A stretch of DNA of 64,000 nt from Pyropia haitanensis (lineage: Eukaryota; Rhodophyta; Bangiophyceae; Bangiales; Bangiaceae). This document shows, in pieces, positions 31,863 to 43,753 of this stretch. Made by a program: the position numbers and the translations under genes. How positions within the stretch are numbered: the stretch's first letter is position 1; every line of letters begins with the position of its first letter. The notes under the pieces are model-generated. The model was not told the origin of the DNA, made no database searches, and saw nothing but the letters and a program-made list of their open reading frames with translations. The stretch lies in the NCBI GenBank assembly GCA_008729055.1, contig SDUX01000006.1:2117501-2181500 (forward strand), read 5' to 3'.

Positions 31863-33620
31863 ATGGGCCGCGGAGCCCCTCCTCCGCCCACCGCCAGCGC
31901 GCGCGCGCGCAAGGCGGCGGACCTGGCGCTGCAGACGGAGCTCCTTCATGGCAACCTCTTTGGCGACCTCTCCCGATACCCCCCCCACCTCCTCGACGCC
32001 CTCTACGCGGCATGTGACCACGCGGCGCCCGCCATCCTGCGCGCCCTCCCCCCCACTGCCCGCCTGTACGCGGTGCGCCTGGCGCACGTGCGTGACCTTG
32101 GCGGCAGCGACGGCGGCGGCCTGACGCCCGACACCCTCCGCGGCTGGGCTCGGCCGGGCTTGCGGGCGGGGGAGTGGCACGAGCGGGCGGTGGCGGCGCT
32201 CAAGGGCCTCCGCGTTCTCCTTCAGACGGTCGGCAAGGGGGGGGACGTGCGGCTGCGGCTCAACCCCGTGGTCGGCCGGGGGCTGCGGGCGGCCATGGCG
32301 GGACTGACGCCCGCCCCGTTTGGCGCCGCCCCCGCCGTCGACGCGGGTGGGGAGTGGGGGGGGATGAAGTCGACCATCGCCGCTGGCGGCACGTACGAGG
32401 ATGGTGGGGGGGGGGGCGGGCCGTTGCTGCCGGTGGACGTGCTGTCGGAACACGCGCGCCGCCGGTGGGAGGGCATCCTCCACTTCCTCGTCGCCCTGTC
32501 GGGGTCCAACCCGGCGCCGCCATCCGAGGCGATTGTCGCGTCCCTGATCCGCTCGCGAGTGCTGGAGGAGTCGGGGGAGGGAGCGACCATCTCGTCGGCG
32601 GGCTTCCAGTTCCTCCTCAAGAGCGGGCCCGCGCAGCTGTGGGTACTCCTCCGCGACGTGATAGCACACGCCGGGGGGGGGGAGACGGATGAGCGACGCT
32701 CCCGCAGCCGCGGCGGCCGCAGCGGCGGCGGCGGCGGCAGCGCCGACCCAGACGCCCCCGACGAGGAGGAGCGCAGCCGTCGGGGCGGGGCGCCGCCCCC
32801 GGGGGAGACGCAGCGGGAGCTGGTGGCGCTGCTGTTTGCGCTCGCCGCCGCCGTCCCCGGCCGGGCCTACCCCGTCGACGCGTGCACGCCGGTGCAGCGC
32901 GACTTTCTGCCGACACTCGCCGAGCTGGGGGTGGTGCTGCTGCCGGGGTTTGCGGGCTCGCCGGCGCCCCGGCGGGGGGCGGACGGCCTCTTTTACCCCA
33001 CCCCTGTGGGGGTTTCGCTGGTCGGCTCGGCCGCGGCGTCCACGACGGGTGGCGACGTTGGGGAGGACGTACCCGGCGCGGGCGGGTCGGACGCGGTCGC
33101 CGCCCCGCGGCCGGCTGCAGAGGCGCTGCTGTCCACGACCAGCACCGGCGCGCTGGCGATTGTGGTGGAGAACAACTACCGGGTGTATGCGTACACAACG
33201 TCGCCCTTTCAGATGGCGCTGCTTGGCCTCTTTGTGCACATCCGGTACCGGATGCCCAACGTGGCGGTTGGCACGCTCACCCGCTCCCGTGTGACGGACG
33301 CGCTCGCGAATGGCATCACCGCCGCGCAGATCATCCGCTTCCTCAACGCCCACGCGCACCCGCGGATGAAGGGGGGGCGGGTGCCGCCCAACGTGGCCGA
33401 CCAGGTGGCGCTGTGGGCGGCGGAGAAGGAGCGCGTGCGCACGTCGCCGGCGGTGCTGCTGTCGGGGTTTGCGGGGGTGGGGGGGTGGACGGCGGTCGCC
33501 GCGTTTGCGTCCGACCTTGGCGCCAAGCTGTGGGAGGACCGGGAAGGTCTCCGCCTGGCCATCGAGGCCGACGCGTACGACGAGGTGCGGGCGTTTGTCC
33601 GGGACCAAGGCATCGAGTAG
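31863..33620 (+). CDS. TFB2: TFIIH core subunit 4 (TFB2, p52/GTF2H4)
   Basis: Intronless 585-codon frame starting at ATG 31863. TFB2 is a core subunit of TFIIH, which opens promoter DNA and repairs UV damage in the nucleus; it contacts and stimulates the XPB helicase. The N-terminal part has helical features such as LHGNLFGDLSRYPPHLLDAL and RLYAVRLAHVRDL. The middle (about residues 200-250) contains GILHFLVAL and GFQFLLKSGPAQLWVLLRDV. The signature C-terminal region is at about 430-510: VENNYRVYAYTTSPFQMALL, then IRYRMPNVAVGTLTRSRV, ALANGITAAQIIRFLNAHAH and PPNVADQVALW. The C-terminus (YDEVRAFVRDQGIE) matches the family's regulatory tail. It is somewhat longer than the human 462-aa protein because of Gly/Ser and Ala insertions near residues 150-185 and 275-330. 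The 10-G run at about 32406 does not break the frame. Confidence 0.95.
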   Translation: MGRGAPPPPTASARARKAADLALQTELLHGNLFGDLSRYPPHLLDALYAACDHAAPAILRALPPTARLYAVRLAHVRDLGGSDGGGLTPDTLRGWARPGLRAGEWHERAVAALKGLRVLLQTVGKGGDVRLRLNPVVGRGLRAAMAGLTPAPFGAAPAVDAGGEWGGMKSTIAAGGTYEDGGGGGGPLLPVDVLSEHARRRWEGILHFLVALSGSNPAPPSEAIVASLIRSRVLEESGEGATISSAGFQFLLKSGPAQLWVLLRDVIAHAGGGETDERRSRSRGGRSGGGGGSADPDAPDEEERSRRGGAPPPGETQRELVALLFALAAAVPGRAYPVDACTPVQRDFLPTLAELGVVLLPGFAGSPAPRRGADGLFYPTPVGVSLVGSAAASTTGGDVGEDVPGAGGSDAVAAPRPAAEALLSTTSTGALAIVVENNYRVYAYTTSPFQMALLGLFVHIRYRMPNVAVGTLTRSRVTDALANGITAAQIIRFLNAHAHPRMKGGRVPPNVADQVALWAAEKERVRTSPAVLLSGFAGVGGWTAVAAFASDLGAKLWEDREGLRLAIEADAYDEVRAFVRDQGIE

Positions 33621-36348
33621 GCGGCCTGCTGGACTTGACCGTTGAGCGGAGGGGATGCAAGTGCCGGACTTGACGGCGAAACCATTTGCTGATCGAGTGA
33701 ACCGTTCGTTGTATTTCTATTTTCTACCTCAGTTGGTGAGGCTCAAGTGTCATGCATCCGATTGTAGCGCATGAAAATTACATGGTAGACCAGCACATGA
33801 CAAAGACAGGTCTTGAAATTCAGACGGGTGACTCTGGCCCCCGGCTGGCGACCCTCCTTGACAGGGACCACACCGCCTGTTATCGAGCCAAGGGCAAGCC
33901 CGACAGGCCCCTGCTGGCAACCCCACCTGACCTGAGTGGCCGCGCTGCATCCCCACCGACGCCGCGACCAGTCAACGCCCCAACGCTGCATCACCGCCGT
34001 GCGTGCCCGCTTCCCCCCACCGGATCCGCGGCTGCCATCGCCCGAGACGTGGGTGTATGTCGTGCCCCTCCCCTCCCCCCCCTCCCGTTCCCAACGTCTG
34101 CCAAGGTTTGGACGCAGCCGCTGTGTGTGGCCCCCCCCACGGGCTGTTTGACCAGCCAATGCCGTCTGTACACCCGGTGCGTTGTCCCGGCTGCACACCG
34201 CCGGTGCCTCCAATGGGGGAGGGGGGAGGGGGTGTCAGCGGCGTTGACAGCCGCACTGCCCGCGCCCCACCGGGGCCGGTTCCGCGGCCACGCAGCGCGG
34301 TTGGCGGGCCGTGCAACGTCGGCCCACGGGCGGACGCCCCCTGCCCGCTGCAGGCCGTGCTAGGAGTTGCTGACTACCGGTGCCGCTGCCTGCCCACCAC
34401 ACGAGCGCGGCCCGCCGTCGCTATTCGAGGAGCGCCATGCCCTCCAATGGCGCGTGTGGTTGCCGAGCGGCGACGGGGGCGGCGGCGTGCGTGGCGCTTT
34501 GTCTTGGACTCGTGTGGAGCAGGGTGTGGGGCCGTGGGCGGTGCGTAGGTGGGCCTCGGCCAGCTTTTTTTTTTTTTTGCCAGTCGCACCCCCTTGTTTG
34601 TGATGTCAAGTTGGTGGTGGGGCGCCCGCCCGTGCTACCCGCAGTGGTGCGCCCCCCCGCTGGGTCTCTGCGGCGCATTCTCGGTCACGGCGGGCGACCA
34701 CCTCAGCCGACGAGCAGCGCGGGGCATTGTCCCGCAGCCGCCGGGCTTTGGGTGGCCCTGCCTGGCGACGGCGGGTGTCATTTTGAGGGGGACGGGGCGG
34801 CGCGGCGCCGTCCTCGCGTGGCGGCAGCCGAGTTTTGAGGGGCGGGCGGCGTCCCCGTTTACAACTGGTTTGTCCCGGGACCCTCGGGCGGGGGCGGTAT
34901 GTGCGTTGCGCGGTCGGCGCGCTCGCGGCCCGTCGGCCGGCGGGCGAAGTGGGGGAGAGGGTGGACTCCCTGGCAGCATTGAGCGCCCGCCGCACCCCCC
35001 CGAGGCGACTCGTTTTCGGATGGTGGGGGGAGCGGCACGCGGTGGCGTGTGGTTGATGTTGGGCGGGCAAGGGCGGCGGGAGGGCGGGTACGCAACAGCC
35101 CCCCCCCCCCAATGGCGTCGTCGACGTCCCACTGCGAGGACCGAGGACACTGTTGCCACCACGGGTCCGATGGAGACGGGACGACAGGGGGTGTAGCTGC
35201 TTGACGGGTCGGCGCGGACGCCGCCGCGGTGGGGCGGCGCCCGTGGCCGTGACCGGCTTTGCCGTCGCGCAAGGGGAGCTCCACAGTGGCGCCGACCCGC
35301 CCCCGCGCCGTCGATCCCCTCAATGGTTGACACCACCCGCGTGGGGCCTGTGTTGGGTGGGGAGACCCGGTCGACCTGGGAGAGCGGCTGGCAGCGTCTG
35401 CGTCCTGACCGGACCACCCAGCCGGGTGCGGCGGCGGCGGCAGCGGCGGCGGCGGCACGTCAGGCGGCGGCTGCCAGCGGCTGCAGCGCCCCCCCCCTCC
35501 CAGAGCGCCCCCGTCCAACCACTCTCCCGTAGACGCACCCGCGCCTCCCTCCCCATGCGGAAGTGCCGATTGGGAGGGGGGGGAGGGGAGCGCGCGTGGC
35601 ACCCCGTTCCCAATGCGGGCCGCCGCGTCCAGCAGGGCGCGGTCTCCCCCGCCGCCGGGAGCGGCCTGTCACACTCCCCCCCTGACTGACGGGCCGGCAG
35701 GCTTGCCGGTTGCCACCGCCGCCTGTCGCGTCCCAGCCGTCGGCGCGGTGGTGCGCGCGTGCAGCGGTGGCACAGGCGCGCGCGCGGGGAGGGAGGGAGG
35801 GGCCGGGGGGGGGGGGGGGTGGGGGGGCTGCTGGGGTTGCTGCCGCCCCACGTGGGCGGCGACCGCCCGACGCGGCAACGTTCCGACAGCCGGGCCGGCG
35901 GACACCTGCGTCGTCCCCCCTCTGTGTGGCGGCACTGGCCACACGCACAGTGACGCGCGGCGCCGCCGTGGCAGGGGGGGCACGGTCGACACGGCGCCCG
36001 ATCCCGGTCGCCGCGGGTGCCGGGACGGGGGGTGGCTGCTCGCAACGGCTTATGGTGGGCGCCGCACCAAAGGGGTGGGGTGGGACGTACGGCGGCACGT
36101 TCGTCAGAAGGCGGTGCCGCACTGGCCGTAGCCGAGGGGGGGTGAGCTGCTGGGCGTGCCTCCGCCCGTGCCGTCTCGACTACCCCCCACACAACCCCCC
36201 GTGACCACCCCAAACCGGTGCGTGACCACCCCAAACCGGTGCTCCCCTTTATCCCCACTCGCCTCATCTCTTCCCCCCACCTCCCTAGACGCCTACCGCT
36301 GCGCTGTGAGTGGACCTTCTCGTCTGCCACCCCGTGAGGCCGGCCACG
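33621..36348. other. Intergenic region between TFB2 and the propeller gene
   Basis: 2.7 kb, moderately GC-rich, with a T-run at 34564-34578 and many short open frames on both strands. No domain is recognised. A duplicated CAAACCGGTGCGTGACCACC-type repeat lies at about 36200-36240. Confidence 0.5.
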
Positions 36349-39075
36349 ATGCCGAGGCGCAAGGCCACCATCCCCGCGCTCGTCGCGGGGATCCTCACCG
36401 CCGCCCTGGTCATTGGGTTGGGCGTCTTCTTTGGCACCCGCAACCGCGGGTCGTCTGGCTCTTCCAGCGGCAGCGGTGGCGACACAAACGTAGTGGGGGG
36501 CTCCCGGCCAACGCCGACGCCGCCCCCCACGCCGACGCCCGGCCCCGACCTGAACAACGGGTCCGACCACCGGGCACACGCGGTTCCTGGCGGGAAGGGC
36601 GGGTACGAGGTGTGGGACTGGGACAACCAAAAGACCGGCCTCCCCGTCGTGGTGTCGGGCATCGACAGCCACACCCACTATTCCGACCCCGCCACCGGAG
36701 AGATTGGCAAGCTGGTGTCGTACGAGTGGAAGGACAAGGCGTCTGGCAAGGTGCTGCTGACGGAGGTAGAGGGCGAGGTGCGGCTGCCCGTGGGTGACAA
36801 CGTCATCACCCTGACGGTCGTGGACTCTACGGGCGACGCCCACTCGGATGACACGGTCGTGCATGTGCGGCAGACGCTGCAGTCGGGGGCGTACTGCAAC
36901 AGCTACGCACTGCGGGATGGGGCCAAGGCCGGGGCGGGGCCGCTGACGTGGGGCCTGAGCCCCGTCAAGAAGGGGGCGTTCCCCGTGGGCGGCGAGCGGG
37001 TGGGAGCGCTCGACTTTTCCAAAGGCTTTCCCGCGGGCCTGACCCCACCCGACGATGTGGACGCCACTGCCATCCACTGCGTGTCGACGCTGACGGCTGG
37101 GACGACGGGCGGGAAGGTGTCCTTCTCCGCCACCGCCGACGGGCCCATCGCGCTGTTTGCCAATGGGGTGGCCTCCCCGATGGGCGACTCGGCGGCGGTC
37201 GAGGTCACCCTCACCCCCGGCGCAGTGACCAAGATGGAGTTCCTCTACTCCCGCACCGCCGACGCGGCGGGCAAGGTGGTCGTCACGGCAACGGGCGACG
37301 CGGCGCTGACGTTTGACATGGCCAAGCTCACCCCCGCGCTCGTCAACGCGACGCTCACCGAGTCGCAGCCCGCCGGCGGGGGTCTACTGACTCTCAACGG
37401 CGCGGGCCTGTTTGATCACGACCTCAAGATCATGTTTGGCGGCGTCGTCTCGACCATCACCAACATCGACCCGCTTGGGCGGGTGGTCCAGGTTAACGTG
37501 CCGCCGGGCTTTTCGGGTCCCGCCCCAATCACCGCCGTCGTGGGCGGCGTCAAGTCCAACGCGCTGCCCTTCAAGTATACCGCGTCGGCGGCGGCGCCGG
37601 TCGTCTTCAAGGGGGATGTGCTGAAAAAGGTGGGCGGCGGCAAGGTCACCTTTAAGCAGCCAACGAGCATGGCGCTGGGGCCCGACGGCCGCCTCTACGT
37701 CGGCCGCCGCGTCGGCATCGTGTCGGTCTTTTCGGTCAACAGCGACCTGGCTGTGACCGCCACGTGCGAGTCGGTGGCGCTGGGCAACTCGCGCGAGATC
37801 CTGGGCCTTGCGTTCAACCCCGCCCAGAAGCAGCCCATCGTGTACGTGTCGTCGTCCATCCTCGAGTGGAAGAAGCGGGGTCTACCCAACACGGCGTGGG
37901 CCAATGGGGAGGTGGTCACCCTGGTGCCCACGGGCGGCAACTACAATGGCGGCAAGTGCCTGAAGAAGGGCAAGACCATCGTGTCTGGCCTGCCCGTGTC
38001 GGCGCATGACCACGGCATCAACGGGCTGGTGTTCCTGAATGACGGCAACCTGCTCATCTCTGTGGGCGGGCAGACCAACGCGGGCATCCCGGCGCAGAAG
38101 CTGGGCTTTGTCGGCGCCTCGCCCCTGTCGGGTGCCATCGTCCACGCGCAGATCACCAAGCCCAACTACAATGGCGCGATCAAGTATGACCAGATGAAGG
38201 ACGAGAGCAAGGCGCGGCAGGTGAGCGGCGACGTGCGCGTCTACGCCGCTGGCACTCGCAACAGCTTTGGCATGGTGCTGCACAGCAACGGCCACGTGTA
38301 CGCGACCGACAATGGGCCGTCGGACGGCTATGGTGGGCGCTCGCTGTCGTGCACCACAATGTCGCAGGCGGGCCAGAAGGACATCGACAAGCTCCTCGAC
38401 ATTGTGGACGGCAAGTTCTACGGCCACCCCAACCGCAACCGGGGCCGCGACTCGCCCATCCAGTGCAAGCACTTCCCCACAACGTCCGGGCCGTCGCCCG
38501 GCTACACACAGCCGATGACCACCTTCCCCACCTCCACCGACGGGCTGACCGAGTGGACGCTCAACATGTACCCGTCCCTGCGTGGGAGCCTGCTCGCGTC
38601 CAAGTTTGCGCCTTCCAACAATGGGCAGGTCTTCCGGCTGGAGCTGACGCCCGACGGCAAGGGCATCGTCGGGGGCAACAAGCACGAGAGCTTCTTCCAC
38701 CAGTCGGGCGTCCGCATCGCGTTGCATCCGTCGGGGGTGGTGGCCATGCCCCGCGTCATTGTCGGCGACGTGCTGCTGATGCGGCCGGGCTTCAAGCCCC
38801 CCGCCGGCGCGCCGTTTGTGTCGGGCGTCAACCCGGCGCGCGGCGGCAAGGGCGGCGGCTTCCCGCTGACGGTCTACGGGTGGGGGCTGTCCACCGCGTC
38901 CGCCGTCACCATTGGCGGCAAGCCGTGCACCGCGCTGCGGGACGTCGAGAAGGACGGCCGGTCCGTTACGTGTACCACCCCAGCAGGAGCGCCGGGAGCG
39001 GTGGGCGTGTCGGTGACCACCGCGCAGGGCACGTCTGCCTCATCGGGCCAAGAATACCGCTACATGACCGTCTAA
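36349..39075 (+). CDS. Membrane-anchored glucose/sorbosone dehydrogenase-like beta-propeller with IPT/TIG domains
   Basis: Intronless, 908 residues from ATG 36349; the frame is open upstream but has no earlier ATG. Residues 8-29 (IPALVAGILTAALVIGLGVF) are a type II signal anchor after a basic MPRRK head. A Pro/Thr linker leads to a PKD-like Ig-fold domain (about 75-185: GIDSHTHYSDPATGEIGKLV, DNVITLTVVDSTGDAHSDD). An IPT/TIG domain lies at about 327-410 (LLTLNGAGLFDHDLKIMFGG). A propeller of the soluble sugar-dehydrogenase type spans about 433-810, with MALGPDGRLYVGRR, HDHGINGLVFLNDGNLLISV and the hallmark GTRNSFGMVLHSNGHVYATD. A second IPT/TIG domain closes the protein (825-905). The catalytic domain probably lies outside the plasma membrane and may oxidise sugars or just bind carbohydrate; substrate and cofactor cannot be read. 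The reading frame is clean and well balanced. Confidence 0.85.
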   Translation: MPRRKATIPALVAGILTAALVIGLGVFFGTRNRGSSGSSSGSGGDTNVVGGSRPTPTPPPTPTPGPDLNNGSDHRAHAVPGGKGGYEVWDWDNQKTGLPVVVSGIDSHTHYSDPATGEIGKLVSYEWKDKASGKVLLTEVEGEVRLPVGDNVITLTVVDSTGDAHSDDTVVHVRQTLQSGAYCNSYALRDGAKAGAGPLTWGLSPVKKGAFPVGGERVGALDFSKGFPAGLTPPDDVDATAIHCVSTLTAGTTGGKVSFSATADGPIALFANGVASPMGDSAAVEVTLTPGAVTKMEFLYSRTADAAGKVVVTATGDAALTFDMAKLTPALVNATLTESQPAGGGLLTLNGAGLFDHDLKIMFGGVVSTITNIDPLGRVVQVNVPPGFSGPAPITAVVGGVKSNALPFKYTASAAAPVVFKGDVLKKVGGGKVTFKQPTSMALGPDGRLYVGRRVGIVSVFSVNSDLAVTATCESVALGNSREILGLAFNPAQKQPIVYVSSSILEWKKRGLPNTAWANGEVVTLVPTGGNYNGGKCLKKGKTIVSGLPVSAHDHGINGLVFLNDGNLLISVGGQTNAGIPAQKLGFVGASPLSGAIVHAQITKPNYNGAIKYDQMKDESKARQVSGDVRVYAAGTRNSFGMVLHSNGHVYATDNGPSDGYGGRSLSCTTMSQAGQKDIDKLLDIVDGKFYGHPNRNRGRDSPIQCKHFPTTSGPSPGYTQPMTTFPTSTDGLTEWTLNMYPSLRGSLLASKFAPSNNGQVFRLELTPDGKGIVGGNKHESFFHQSGVRIALHPSGVVAMPRVIVGDVLLMRPGFKPPAGAPFVSGVNPARGGKGGGFPLTVYGWGLSTASAVTIGGKPCTALRDVEKDGRSVTCTTPAGAPGAVGVSVTTAQGTSASSGQEYRYMTV

Positions 39076-40899
39076 TATTCGTTGCACTGGACCGGACCGT
39101 CTTACTCGGAGCTTGCATAGACCTGCTTTTTTGGGGGGGGGGCCTGGGAGTGTGGAGGGAGGAGGGGGAGTGGCTGGCTGAGCTGGAGAGGAGGGCGAGG
39201 AGCACCCGGTTTTTCGGGGGTATGGGGCCGGCCGACGCCGGTCAAACAACCAAACATACCAATACCAACACCACTCTGCATCACTGGCGTGAAGGGTACC
39301 TCACTAGAGCGAGCCGACAGGGAGGGGGGAGCCGATGGGAGCCGGCTATGGCACGCGCAGCCGGTCCAGCAGAAGGCCTGTGGTGCGGACCCGGTGCTGT
39401 AGGCCGCACCATGACCCGTTTTCGCTACATCGGGGTGGGTGGCCACGCGCGAGCGGCCGCCGCGCGGCAGCGCTTGCCGACAATCCTTTGCACGGCCACG
39501 GCGCGGTGGCCACCGGTGTTCCGGTCGCGCCCACCCTGCTCTACAATGGTAGCGTTTGCTAGGGAAAAACAAAGAGCCGCCGGGAAGGGACCCTCCGACG
39601 CCGGCGCGGTGGGGACCACCAAGCCGGCCAGCACCCACGGTCTCGACCCCCCACCCACCATCCGTCTGGCGCGGCACGCAACGGCTGCGTGCGCATCGAC
39701 TTCCCTCCCGTCCATCGTCGTCCCCCACGACAAGGACGGCAGCGGGCGCCGCCGCGTCGGTCGTCTCGTCTCGACGCCCAAGGCGAGCGAGGCGGGCGGC
39801 CACAACGAGCGCGCGGTCGGGCCTCGTGGGGAGGAGACCCGCTGCCGACCGGCGCCCGCGGACCGGCATCGCAACTTGTGACAACTCCATAATTTCCCAC
39901 ACCCAGATACGCAACGTCCCGACGCTTGACCCCGCCGCGGAACAAACCCCCGCCCGCTCGCGCACGCGCTCGGCGGCGCGCACACACCCCCCCCCCCCCC
40001 CCCCCCCCCCCGCCAGCCGCGCATCATGGCTTGATCCCACGCGCCTCGCCGCGGCCGCCCCGCCCCCCCCCCCCCCCCCCCCGCACCCCCCCGGGGCACC
40101 CCCCTCCCCCCCCCCCCGCCCTCCCCAGCAATCCCGCCCCCCGCGCCCCGCCGAGATATTTGGGAGGGGTGGCGGATGGGGGTCACGAAAAAAGATCTTT
40201 TGGTCGACGGCGCGGCGTTCCCATTCGGCGGCGGTGGAATCGGCGCAAAAAAAATCCACGGGCGGCTCGGCGGCGGCGGCCCGCGGCGGGCGGCGGCCCG
40301 CCCCTCCGCGTGTGAATCTTTGTGGCGGCGGCCACACCCGACCGCGGCCGCCGCGGCCGCTGCCACCCCGCGTGGCGTGCGGGGGCAGAGGGGGGGTGCC
40401 GCGGGGGGAGGGTAGCTTGGAGGGCGGCTGGCCAAAGGGGGGGAGGGGGGAGGGGGAACAGGGAAGGAACAGGGGGGGGGAGGGGGGGGGGGGGGGAGGC
40501 GGGCCTAGAACCCGTCTCGTGGGCGTGCGGACAGAGTCAATGACGGTCGTCGTGGATATCGGTTGGGTCACGACCGAGGGCGCCCGCGGCGGCGTTCCGC
40601 GAGACAACGGGGAAGCCCTCCTCATATCTCCACCCGGCGAGCCCGCTCCCCCCCAGCACCGCCCCACCCACCCACCCCCCCCCCCCCCCACCCACCCGCC
40701 CCGCGCTCTTCGTCGTGCACCGGCACGGCGCTGTCGGTCGTGCCAGTCCCCAGCGTGCGCCCGCGCCGCCGCGACGGCCGCGCTCGTCGGCGGCGCTCTC
40801 CCCCCCCCCCCCCCCCCGCGCCCACCCCACACGCACATCTCGGTGGCCCGGCGGCACGAGCCCGTCGGCCCCCCCCCCCCTGCGGGCGGCGAGCCCGCC

Positions 40900-40932
<33 letters not shown>

Positions 40933-41863
40933 GACCCGTGGGCGCACCGACGCGGGCGGCCGCGCACACGCGCGCGACGGGGCTCTGCCCACCCCCGCGG
41001 CGCGCCCCCCCCCCACCCCTCTCCGCTCCCATCACGCCCGGCCGCCCCCCCCCCCCCCCCCCCCCACCCCCACCCACCTACCCGCGCCGTTCCTCCCCCC
41101 CCCCCGGCGCCCCCTCACGCGGGCCGAGCAGGGAGAACGCGGGTCCTGCCCCCCCCCCCCCCCCCCTTCCGCCGCGGCTGGCGTGTGCCCCCGCCCCCGG
41201 CTATTCCCCTACGCTCTCTCGCTCGCTCTGGCGGCGCGTCGGCCCCCCAACGCTCCCCCCCGCTCGACGCCACTGCCGCTGCTGCTCTTCCCCCGCGCCA
41301 CGCCGTGTGTGGCGCGTCGGCTCCTCCCGCTGCCGCGACGCCGCCGCCGCCGCCGCCGCTGTCGCCGCGGCACCCGCCGCGGCGTGCCCCCACTTTCCCC
41401 CCACCCACCCCCCCCCCCCTCCATCCCTCCCCCCACCCCCCCCCCCATACCTCCCCTCTACCCCCCCCGCTTCCCATCTCCCTCGCTGATCGCGACCGCG
41501 ACGGCGGTGTGTCTCGGGTGCGCGCGCCACGATTCTTCTTGGGCCGACCCGCCCGCCCGCCGCGCCGGCCGTGACGACGGCCCGCCGCGCGTCGCGTCGT
41601 GACCGCCGCGGCCGTCGCGGCGCGCGGCGGCCGTCGCGCGCCGCGGCCGTTGGGCGCCGGCGGCGGTCGCCCACACCCACCCACCCTCCCCCACCCCGCC
41701 CCGCCGCGGCCGCCGCCCCCCACACCCGCCCCGACGGCGGTGGGGCGTCGTGCGCCCGTCGCGGTGGCGGCGCGGACGGCGGCCGGCGGCGGCGTCTGCC
41801 GCACCAGCCGTCGTGTGCCGTGACCGGGCGGTGTGGTGGGGGCGGCCGCCGCCGGGGTGGTGC
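39076..41863. other. Intergenic region, strongly C-rich on the plus strand
   Basis: Between about 39985 and 41470 the plus strand carries a dense series of C-runs of 8 to 20 bases. All frames are open by composition, but no domain is seen. A lower-GC island at 40150-40260 (GAGATATTTGGGAGG, AAAAAAGATC) might belong to a promoter for the MYB gene, but no defined element is visible. Confidence 0.45.
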
Positions 41864-42972
41864 ATGGCGTCCCAGCCGGGCCGCGGCGTCGCGCCGCCAT
41901 CGTCGGCGTGTGCTGGTGCACCGGGTACGTTTCCTTCCCCCGTCTGTCTGACTGTTTTTTTTTTTTTTTGGTTTTTTTTTTTTTTGTCTTGTTGTTAATG
42001 GGGCGTCTGCTGCGTCTGCTTTTGTTTGGGGGGGAGGTGGTAGGCTGGCGTGGGCCTGTGCGGCGCGGCCGGGCGACCGGGCGGGTGGTCGGGCGGGTGG
42101 GTGCGATGGGCGCGCGGACCTACGGCGGGGCTCGGCTCGGGGCTGGATCGGGCGTCGGTGGTGGCGTCGGCTGGCGTCGCGGCTTGCAAGGGGGGCCCGC
42201 GTGGGGCGCGGCGGGAGGCCGCGCCGCGGGCCAACGTGCGCCTGTGAGCGGGGACTTGGCGGCCTGTCGGCGGCGGGTGCGGCTGGCGCGGCGGGCCCGG
42301 GGGGGGGGGGGGGTGGGTCCAGCCGTGCGACCGGCCGGCCTGGGGAGGGGGGCCGGCTGGGTGGTGTCGGCGACGGTGCCGTCGCGGCTGGTGGGCTGTG
42401 CGGCGCCGTCCAGGCGGGTCTGTTGGCCGCCCGCGGCGTGCCTGTCGTCGCCGCGGGGCTGCGGGGACGGGCGATGGGACGCGGACGCACCGGCTGACTT
42501 GTTTTTTTTCGGTTTTTTTGTTTGCTCATGGACCCCTCTCTGTGACCGCCCCGCGCTGTGGTTGTGCTGCCTGGGTCCACACACCGTTTCTTCCCTGCTG
42601 CAGGGGTGTCTATTGGGCCAGCCTCGTCGGCAGCCGCGGCCATGGCGCCGCCCAGACCGTACGGTGCCATGCACCCGCCGCCGTCGGTGGTGATGCCCGG
42701 CGCGCCCCACCCCGCCGCCCCCGGCGCCGGCTACCTGTACGGCTCGCTGCTGCCGTCGCCCCTGCCCGCCGGGGTGGTGCAGCCAATCGACTTTCCGCCG
42801 CCCGGCGGGCTGCCAATGCCGCCCCCCCCGGGGGCGCTCCCCCACCCACCCCCGGGTGATGCGTACGCGTCGCCGCCGCTGTGGTCGCCCATCCTCCCTA
42901 CGGCGTTGCCGGCGGCGGCGCCTACCGCCGCCGCGGCGGCCGCCGCCGGCGGCGCCGGTGCCCCCCCCACCC

Positions 42973-43018
<46 letters not shown>

Positions 43019-43303
43019 GGCCGTCCCGCCGCGGCGTCCGCGCAAGCCCTACACGTCGAGCAAGACCCGCGAGATGTGGACCGAGTCGGAGCACGCGCGG
43101 ATGGTCGACGGGCTGCGCCTCTTCCAGCGGGACTGGCGCAAGGTCGCCGCGCACGTCAGCGGCAACCGGAGCACCGCGCAGGTGCGCTCCCACGCCCAAA
43201 AGTACTTTGACCGCCTCGCGCGGGAGCGGTCGGATGAGTACGTGCCGCCGCCGCGGGCCAAGCGCCGTGCCACCGCGCCGTACCCGGTCAAGGCGCGGCC
43301 GGC

Positions 43304-43347
<44 letters not shown>

Positions 43348-43721
43348 GCGGTGGTGGCGGCGGCGGCGGTGGTGGTGGTAGTGGTGGTGGCGGCGGTCGG
43401 GGTGGTGCGGGTGGGGGTGGTGGGGGTGGGGGCGGGGGTGGCAGACCGGCCGTGCCGCTGGTGCCCGCGTCGTCGGCGCCGGGCGCTGCTGGCGCGGCGG
43501 CGGCGGCGGCGGCAGCGGCGGCGGCGGCGGCGACGGCAACGGCGGCCACGGCGGCGGGCGCGGCCGCGGGCTTACGACCGCCGTTGCTCGTGCCGCCGGC
43601 GCTGTCGCACGTGGGCGTGGGCGGCTCGCCCGCGCTGGGGGACCCGACCGCCGGCTACGCGACGCCCAACTGGGCCGACCGACAGGCCGGCCCGGTGGCG
43701 TACCCGCTCCACCCGCAGGGC

Positions 43722-43753
<32 letters not shown>

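Noticed and set aside
35320..37077. 585-codon minus-strand open frame overlapping the start of the propeller gene
   Set aside because: Antisense to a well-supported coding region, starts at a non-ATG codon, and has no recognisable features.
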